Shown here: positions 56,620 through 64,000 of the stretch, one piece after another
How positions within the stretch are numbered: position 1 is the first letter of the stretch
Layout: each line of letters starts with the position of its first letter
DNA from: Amblyomma americanum
Lineage: Eukaryota > Arthropoda > Arachnida > Ixodida > Ixodidae
Length of the DNA stretch: 64,000 bases
NCBI RefSeq assembly: GCF_052857255.1
Contig: NC_135498.1
Span: 84,282,639 to 84,346,638, forward strand
Direction of reading: 5' to 3'
Notes under the pieces: generated by a model
What the model saw: the letters and a program-made list of their open reading frames with translations, nothing else
Told to the model about the DNA's origin: nothing
Databases searched by the model: none
Program-made: the position numbers and the translations under genes

Positions 56620-58810
56620 AATAGTAGGCGAGCGCACCGGTTACAGCGCTGAATGTGCATGGTGTGCGCGCCGAGCCGTCATAGGATCCTTATTGAATGC
56701 GCGCCGTGGTGTTTTGTGTTTATACGAAGCGCCCGCTCTAGCGCTGACGTCACGTGAAGATCAGCAACCACTTGAGAAGAACATGGCGTCCGACATTCAG
56801 GATCCAAGTTCTGAAGATTTGAGCGAGCTACGTTCTTAACTTGGTCTTTTGAAATACAATAAGTTCTTTCCAAATATGGCGAATTCACTTGTTCTTTGCA
56901 TGAGATTTAAGCAATGATAGTCGATGGGTATGGGGTCTGGAACACCACAAGTCATCTGAAATGTCCAGGACAGTGCTCCGGTGGCCGAAACTGCTGACGC
57001 ACTTCGATCACACCTAGCCTTTGCGTTTAGGATGCGAGTCTGCATCACAAAGTATTGGGGCGGTTATCTCACATTTGAGTGGGAAATGTCGACCGACCAG
57101 TCGCATTTCGTTCGCGAAGACTATCCCGGTCCGAGAAAAATTATTCGCAATTAGAGCGTGAAGCATTAGCACTGGTGTATGGAGTGACAAAATTTCAGGA
57201 TTACTGGCTTGGCAGAACGTTTATTTTGGTAACAGGCCATAAGCCTCTGGTCAGACTGCTTCGAGAAGCCCGTCCAAATGCACTGGCTGCTGCCAGAATA
57301 GAGCGCTGGTTTTTTTTGCTGCTGGAAGCTTACAGTTAGAACCGAGGACAAGTCAGATCGAGTGCAAGCCCGGGCAGACAACCAAAACACAAACGCGCGA
57401 GGTCGGATTCCTGTAGAAATGCCAGAGGAACCGTCAGATTAAGCGCCAGAGTACGTTCACTCCATACATAATTCTGATGAGACCTCTCTTCTGTCGCGGG
57501 TTCTGCGCCAAATGACTAGAGAAGGCGAGGTACTTGTTAACTGGGAAAAAAATGGTCGTCGTGCCTTATGCAGCTAGAGGCTAAATCCTAGCTCTTCTGC
57601 AAGAGGCGCATGACGGAGACTCATCAGACATGGAAGCAGTCTTTCGCACAGTGGTCTGGTGTCCCGTACTTTAAGGTGACATTGAACGCCTTGCTAAAAA
57701 CAACCCAGATTGCACGGAAGCTACGCCAATCCCACCAGAAAAGACGCCTTAAAACTTGCCGTTGATGCAAATGAACTGGCCGCGTGCACATCTGGATTAC
57801 GCGAGTCTGGTAAGCGGCGCCATGATTTTGATTGCTGCTGACTCTCAATCCAAGTGGATAGAAACAGTCGCGATGCGACATGCCACTGCGGAATCCGAAA
57901 AATAACAGGGCTCCGCGAGATATTCAGCTGACTAGACTTTCCGAGAATCATAGTTAGGGGCAATGGGAGTCAGTTTACTTCAGATGCGTCTGCGAAATTT
58001 TTCGCTTCGAACATCTTAATATGTCTGTGTACTACACCTTACCATGCTCAATAAAACGGCTTCACAGATAGGGCAGCTCTTACTACCAAGGATGGCCTTA
58101 AGAAGGTGCAGGAGCGCAATTTGTATACACGCCTTGCAAAACTGCTCTTAAAGTAGCAAAGAACGCCTCTAGATAAAGGAAGATCTCCCTCTAAGTGACT
58201 TCAAGGCTACCAGATTCTCACCCGGGCGAGTTAGAACCTGTTCGTTTTCCGTTACGTTCGCAGAAAGAGGCACAAACTTCGGTAAAGGCGCAAAGTGGCT
58301 TCCAGGAATCGCAAAGAGAAAAAGGGTTCAGGGATGGTCGCTAATGAGGTGGCAGCTGGAGAAACGCAGTTTCAGTGATGCAGGAAACAACACTGGTCGC
58401 AAAATAAACACTAGCCCGGCACCTGGAAACAACACTCCTATGGACAACACCGTCCCGGAACTTTGGCCTTTAGGCCCTTGTCAAGAAACTGGTGCAGCGT
58501 TATCCGCCCCAAGGGGGAAGAGCGCTACGACGTAAGTTAAGTGCGCCAGCTGCGACGCAGAAAGTGCGTGGTTTGCGTGCCGAGCCGCGATGCCATCTTT
58601 CAGGAGTGCGCTCAGCACGTGTTGTGTTTATACGAAGCGCCCTCTCTGGCACCGACGCTCATGTGAAGTGCCCCAGCGCAGGCATACGATCATCCTGTAT
58701 ACGTGTTCTTGCACCCGGGCCTGAGAATAAACTTGCTTCAGTATTCCGCCAGGTCTCGCTCCTTCTGCTTCTTGCCACTTCTGCCCGCCGATAGTAGGCG
58801 GTTTAGCAAA
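56620..58810 (+). mobile_element. Ty3/gypsy relic with two LTR remnants
   Basis: LTR-like pair: GTGTTTATACGAAGCGCCC at 56717 and GTGTTTATACGAAGCGCCC at 58623, with similar flanks for about 130 bp. Between them: an RNase H block (A-F-R-S-R-R-L-S-R-S-E-K-N-Y-S-Q-L-E-R-E near 57105-57165 and G-H-K-P-L-V-R-L-L), integrase remnants (Q-M-N-W-P-R-A-H-L-D-Y-A near 57770, D-S-Q-S-K-W-I-E near 57840) and a purine tract AAGGGGGAAGAG at 58510. The left part, including gag, protease and most of the RT, is deleted. AATAAA lies in the right LTR at about 58727. Confidence 0.7.
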
Positions 58811-58889
58811 CTTCCACATTTACTGAATGGAAAAGATTTCGCAGTAACCTCGAAGGGAATGATTATATAAATAAAACATTACTGCATCA

Positions 58890-59106
58890 AAACATGTTCG
58901 GGTGTCTGATTTCTTGGTAGCACTCTGCAAATTCAAGATGGCACTCGGAACTAATCGAATATTGACACAGGTGATAGAAGAGGAGGACGAAGGGAACTCA
59001 GGCGATAGAAGCAGAGGACGAAGAAAATCTTCTTCCTGCTCGTGCTCGCTCTACCGGCTGTGTAGCTCCTTGGTCCCCGAGTGTTTTTGGTGTACTATTT
59101 GTTACA
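58890..59106 (+). repeat. Putative 5' LTR end of the young gypsy element
   Basis: The sequence ending TACTATTTGTTACA (to about 59106) would be the LTR 3' end, with TGGTGGAGGCGGTGCTGG starting at 59111 as a possible primer-binding site beginning in the usual TGG. The 5' border of the LTR cannot be set, because the 3' LTR lies outside the window. Confidence 0.35.
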
Positions 59107-59286
59107 AATCTGGTGGAGGCGGTGCTGGGTACGCTTCCAGACCCGCGCAGCCCACCTGTGATCACGGATCTCACCCCGGTCCACCAGCGCCGCGGCCGCC
59201 GCCTGCGAGGAGAGTCCCCAGAGTTCGGACCCCTTCCGGCAGCCACCAGGACGACACAGCCTCGGACGTCGGAGGAGCCAGCTGCC

Positions 59287-60489
59287 ATGTCAACTGAGAG
59301 TAGGCTCCCAGCTCACATCCTGCGCCAGCAGCCACGAACACCCCCGTCTTTTCATGGCGACGTGTTCGAGGACGCCGAGGACTGGCTCGAGACATTCGAG
59401 CGTGTCGCCCGTTACAACGGGTGGAGCGATGAGCGGAAGCTCCACAACGTGTATTTCGCTCTCGAAGAGTCGGCGCGGACATGGTTCGAAAACCATGAGG
59501 CTTCGTTTCCATCCTGGGAGGCCTTCTACCGCAACCTGCTCGCCACTTTTCCAAACGCGGACCGCCGGGAGCGAGCTGAAGCTGCGCTACACTCGCGCAA
59601 CCAGCGCCCGAACGAGAGTGTCCGCATGTTCTTTGAGGACATGACCCGCCTTTTGAAGCGCGCGGACCCCTCTATGTCGGAAGACAAGAAGCTTCGCCAT
59701 TTAATGCGTGGTGTCAAGCAGGACCTATTCGCGGGACTCGTGCGCAGCCCACCGCGCACTGTGGCCGAGTTTCTCAGCGAGGCGGCCACCATGGAGAAGA
59801 CTCTACAGCAACGAGCCCGCCAATACAATCGTGACGTCAACGCCTTCGGGCCAGACACCTGTTCTATGCATCTCGGAAGCGCCCCGGACGACTTACGCGA
59901 ACTCATCCGTTCCGTCGTCCGGGAGGAACTCCAAGCCCTTCGGACGCCTTCTAACATGCCGTCCTTCGCGTCGCTGACTGACGTCGTCCGCGACGAGGTG
60001 CGCCTCGCAGCCCAACAACAAGCATCTGAGGTACCCCTCCAGCTTGACGCAAGACCCACGTACGCGTCTGTACTCCGTCAAGCTCCGACGTCGGGCTACA
60101 CCATCAATGCCGCGGCTCCATCAGTGCGGCCACCGGGTCCCCCTCGTGACCCCGCTCTGCCAGCCTACGAGCGGACGCGTAAGAGTCAAGTGTGGCGGGC
60201 CCCAGACCGTCGGCCCCTCTGTTATCATTGTGGCGAGGCGGGTCACCTCTATAGTACGTGCCCGTACCGCCGCGTGGGCCTGCGGGGTTTCGCCCCGGAC
60301 GACCCCTGCCCTCGCAATGGCGAAAGGCCACTTGAGATAGCCTCTCACCTATTGGAGCGGCAGAATCTCGTCACATCCGGTCGCCGCGGGTCTCGATCAC
60401 CGTCCCCAATGCGCTACCGTTCTCCAAGTCCCCGCGGAGCGCAAAGCTATTCCGGACGCCGTTCGCCCAGCCCACGCCGGGAAAACTAA
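59287..60489 (+). CDS. gag: Ty3/gypsy gag, 400 aa
   Basis: Structural polyprotein that forms the particle packaging the element RNA. I start at the first ATG in the frame (59287); the frame is open back to about 59113 but without an earlier ATG. Residues about 28-190 form the capsid domain (W-L-E-T-F-E-R, then R-T-W-F-E-N-H-E, then a leucine-rich helical part). A zinc knuckle C-x2-C-x4-H-x4-C (C-Y-H-C-G-E-A-G-H-L-Y-S-T-C) sits at about 311-325. The tail is rich in R-S-P-S-P. The stop overlaps the pol ATG in TAATG. The frame is intact. Confidence 0.85.
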   Translation: MSTESRLPAHILRQQPRTPPSFHGDVFEDAEDWLETFERVARYNGWSDERKLHNVYFALEESARTWFENHEASFPSWEAFYRNLLATFPNADRRERAEAALHSRNQRPNESVRMFFEDMTRLLKRADPSMSEDKKLRHLMRGVKQDLFAGLVRSPPRTVAEFLSEAATMEKTLQQRARQYNRDVNAFGPDTCSMHLGSAPDDLRELIRSVVREELQALRTPSNMPSFASLTDVVRDEVRLAAQQQASEVPLQLDARPTYASVLRQAPTSGYTINAAAPSVRPPGPPRDPALPAYERTRKSQVWRAPDRRPLCYHCGEAGHLYSTCPYRRVGLRGFAPDDPCPRNGERPLEIASHLLERQNLVTSGRRGSRSPSPMRYRSPSPRGAQSYSGRRSPSPRREN

Positions 60490-63400
60490 TGCCGGCGGCC
60501 TCCGGAGGCAAGGCCGCTGCTGTAGGGAAATGTGAAGATCCTCCGCCACCATCACGCCGATACGCCATTTCGCTGGGGGCAGGTAGCGACAGCATCCGAC
60601 ACGCTACCTCCGATTTGTACGTAACAATTGATGGAGTCGACGTCTCCGCCTTACTCGGCACCGGTGCCGATTACTCCGTAATGAGCCGTGCCCTCGCCCA
60701 AGAATTAAAGAAAGTTTTGACGCGATGGTCTGGGCCGAGCATTCGTACTGCTGGGAGTCACCTGATTACCCCTGCTGGCAAGTGTACTGCAAGGGTCGGC
60801 ATCCGTGGGTTTCTGTACGTCTGTGAATTCGTGGTACTGTCCGAGTGTTCGAGGGACTTGATCCTGGGCCTCGACTTTCTGCAGACGAACGGCGCTGTCA
60901 TTGATCTGAACGAAGCCCGGATCACGTTCTCGACGAAACAGGCCGTGGCGCATACCGACAGAGATCCGGGAATCAACGCTCTGCGTATAGTCGACGATGA
61001 CGTGATGGTGCCACCACGGTCTAGCATCCTGGTTCTCGTGAGACATGACTTGTTCCACGATTACGAGGGTGTCGCGGATAGCCACATCCCGCTGCTGCTC
61101 GCGAAGGGAATAGCCGTCGCTCGAGGCCTCGTCCAGTTGCATAACGGTTGTACTAGTGTCCTACCCACGAACTTCGCCAACGAGGTTCAGCACCTCGCCA
61201 GGGACACGGCTGTTGCCTTACTTCACGAAGTTACTGTGTTGCCTGATTTATGCGCCGTCGGGGCCAGCCCTGAAGACGAGGCTGCACCATGCCACGCCCT
61301 GCAGACCGTGAAAATCAACCCGGACTTGGCACCTGAGCAGAAGAATCTTCTGTCCGCTCTTCTAGCAGATTTTGCAGATTGCTTCGCCACCAGCTCCAGG
61401 GTCGGTCGTACACCTGTCGCCAAGCATCGCATCATCACAGACGAGGCCACGCCGCCTGTATGCCAGCGCCCATACCGTGTTTCTCCTAAGGAACGCGAAG
61501 CCATTAAAATGCAATTCGATGAAATGCTTGCAGACGATGTTATTCAGCCGTCAACAAGCCCATGGGCGTCGCCCGTGGTCCTCGTCAAAAAGAAAGACGG
61601 CACCTTGAGATTCTGTGTTGATTACCGGAAACTAAACAACGTGACCAAAAAGGACGTTTATCCGCTTCCCAGGATTGACGATGCCCTCGACCGATTACGT
61701 GACGCCAGGTTCTTCTCCTCATTAGATCTCAAAAGCGGATACTGGCAGATAGAGGTGGACCAGAGAGACCGAGAGAAGACGGCTTTCGTGACTCCAGGCG
61801 GTTTATACGAGTTCAAGGTGCTCCCGTTTGGTCTTTGCTCGGCGCCGGCCACGTTCCAGCGTATGATGGACACCGTTTTATCCGGTCTGAAGTGGCAGTC
61901 TTGCTTGGTGTACTTGAACGACGTCGTCATTTTCTCGCCTACCTTCGATCAACACTTGGACCGGCTGCGCATCGTGCTTCGAGCCCTGAAATGCGCGCAA
62001 CTAACGATCAAGCCCGAGAAATGTCATTTTGGTTTCAAGGAACTTCGCTTCCTTGGCCATGTTGTCAGCGCACAAGGCGTTCTCCCGGACCCCGACAAGA
62101 CTGCTGCCGTCTCCAGTTTTCCGCGCCCAACCGACAAGAAGGCACTTCGACGTTTTCTGGGCCTCTGTTCTTACTACCGACGCTTTGTGCCCGATTTCTC
62201 CAGAATAGCTGTCCCGTTGACAGCACTGACTAGAGACGAAATACCCTTTCTGTGGGGAAGCGACCAAGAAGAAGCTTTTCAGGAGCTCCGCAACCGCCTA
62301 CACAGCCCCCCGATACTCGCCCATTTCAATGAAGACGCCGCCACCGACATACACACCGATGCCAGCAATGTTGGCCTTGGCGCGGTACTTATCCAGTGGC
62401 AGGACGGCGTGGAACGCGTTATCGCTTACGCGAGCCGAACACTTTCGCGATCGGAGGCGGACTATTTGACGACAGAGAAAGAATGCCTTGCGGTGATCTG
62501 GGCCATCAGCAAGTTTCGTCCATACCTGTACGGACGACCCTTCCGTGTTGTCAGCGACCATCACTCGTTATGCTGGCTGGCAAGCCTTAAAGATCCGTCC
62601 GGCCGGTTGGCTAGGTGGAGCCTCCGTTTGCAAGAGTACGACGTGACTGTCGTTTACAAGTCGGGCCGGCAGCACCAAGATGCGGATTGCTTATCACGCG
62701 CGCCCGTGGACCACGCTCCGCAAGAAATCACCGAAGATCTCCATTTCATTTGTGCTCTTAGCCCATCCCATGTGGCTCAGCTTCAACGAACGGACCCGGA
62801 GCTAGCGCCGCTCATCGAGCACCTGGAAGGTCACAGTGGTCGGGTTCCGCGTGTTTTTCGTCGTGGCCTGCAATCCTTCACCATGCGAAATGGCGTTCTC
62901 TACAAGCGCAACTTTGGAAAGTCCACCGAAACATTTTTACTCGTGGTGCCCACCCAGTTACGACCTGACATCTTGAGCGCTTGTCACGACGAGCCGTCCG
63001 CCGGCCACTTGGGAGTCAGTCGCACGCTGTCAAGGATTCGGGAGAAGTACTATTGGCCCAAATTACTTCCATCAGTGCAGAACTACGTGCGAACCTGCCG
63101 CGACTGCCAACGCCGGAAGTCTCCGCCCATGAAACCAGCCGGATTTCTTCAGCCAATAGCGCCACCGAAGCTTCCTTTTCAACAAGTTGGAATGGATCTC
63201 CTTGGCCCCTTCCCGAAGTCATCGACTGGAAAACGGTGGATCGCTGTTGCGACGGACTACTTGACACGTTATGCTGAGACCACGTCGCTTGCGAGCGGAA
63301 CTGCTGCCGAAGTAGCCGAGTTTTTTGTCCACAGCATCGTCCTGCGTCATGGCGCCCCTGCGGTCATTATTACTGACCGTGGGGCAGCTTTCACAGCCCG

Positions 63401-64000
63401 CCTAACCCAGGCTGTGCTGAAACTGACGCACACCAGCCATAGACGTGCGACGGCGTACCACCCGCAGACCAATGGCTTGGTGGAACGGCTCAACAGAACT
63501 CTGGCCGACATGCTTTCCATGTACGTGGATATAGAGCATAAAACCTGGGACCAAATTCTGCCATACGCTACATTCGCTTACAATACGGCGCTGCAGGAGA
63601 CAACGCGGCTCACTCCCTTCCAGCTTGTCTTCGGCCGTCGAGTTACTACCACGCTGGATGCTATGCTGCCTGTTGACCCCCACTGCGAGAGTGAGCCTGA
63701 CCTCGACATCGCCACTTTTGTGCAGCGTGCGGAAGAAGCGCGGCAACTGGCAAGGCAGCGCATACACCGTCAACAGCAACTAGACGCTGGCCGCTACAAC
63801 CAGGGACGGCGCTTCGTTGCCTACGAGCCAGGCGACTATGTGTGGATTTGGACGCCCGTTCGTCACCGCGGGCTGTCTGAAAAATTACTCCGTCGATACT
63901 TCGGCCCATACCGTGTCCTCCGCCGCATTAGCGACGTCACCTACGAAGTTCAACCCGCCACCCAAGCCAGCTCATCCCACAGACGCAAGCTTACCGACGT
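60489..64000 (+). pseudogene. pol: Ty3/gypsy pol, open but with altered catalytic residues, runs off the window
   Basis: Polyprotein that would copy and integrate the element: protease, reverse transcriptase, RNase H, integrase. Open for 1,170 codons with no stop. Protease: L-L-G-T-G-A-D-Y-S at residues 55-63, Gly where the catalytic Asp is expected. RT: F-C-V-D-Y-R-K-L-N, S-L-D-L-K-S-G-Y-W-Q, then Y-L-N-D at 475-478, Asn replacing the first Asp of Y-x-D-D. RNase H: H-T-D-A-S near 624. Integrase: H-x-H-x-C-x2-C finger near 838-882, then D (G-M-D-L-L-G-P), D (I-T-D-R-G) near 964 and E (T-N-G-L-V-E-R) near 999, and a G-P-Y module near 1140. The pol frame also overlaps the gag end from 60336. 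Autonomous activity is unlikely. Confidence 0.85.

Overview
The window looks like gene-poor nuclear DNA from a hard tick (Ixodidae). Three things point there. Several copies of the tick tRNA-derived SINE Ruka and other tick-type tRNA-like repeats are scattered through it. It carries degenerate mariner, CR1-like, RTE, I-clade, Ty3/gypsy and possible Penelope-like sequences. And it holds small secreted genes split into tiny exons by long, transposon-filled introns, one with the cysteine signature of class A evasins, the tick salivary chemokine-binding proteins. No bacterial operons, rRNA, CRISPR arrays or convincing functional tRNAs were seen.

Two evasin-family genes can be assembled by hand on the + strand. 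Both have four coding exons with the same intron phases (1, 0, 0). Gene B (exons 27988-28042, 37503-37561, 42036-42104, 49180-49320) encodes 107 aa: a signal peptide, an acidic Tyr-containing N-terminus, an N-x-T sequon and eight cysteines spaced x15, x3, x12, x18, x4, x4, x8, which fits class A evasins. Gene A (exons 4396-4462, 6809-6870, 9417-9506, 16209-16343) encodes 117 aa. Its exons 3 and 4 align with gene B, but the mature protein keeps only C2, C4, C6 and C7. Taking the class A pairing as C1-C3, C2-C6, C4-C7 and C5-C8, two complete disulfides are missing and two complete ones remain. Neither gene shows up as one long open reading frame. Weaker single-exon candidates (19356-19425, 21646-21789, 50065-50111) hint at further relatives.

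Layout: 0-4 kb, SINEs, an inverted-repeat repeat, a LINE end inserted in a Ruka copy, and a 0.9 kb TIR element. 4.4-16.3 kb, gene A; its last intron holds a mariner inserted in a LINE and a cluster of (TA)n, tRNA-like and hairpin repeats. 16.4-28 kb, SINEs, a diverged tandem duplication and a second mariner. 28-49.3 kb, gene B; intron 1 holds a LINE, two TIR elements, SINEs and a CR1-like LINE nested in an RTE LINE; intron 2 holds a decayed gypsy element; intron 3 holds an I-clade LINE and LTR-like repeats. 49-58.8 kb, LINE fragments and another gypsy relic. 59-64 kb, a fairly young Ty3/gypsy element with complete gag and an open pol that runs off the window, but with substitutions at the catalytic Asp of both the protease and the reverse transcriptase.

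The two evasin-like genes are the only host genes I can support. Everything else recognised is mobile DNA or its remains.
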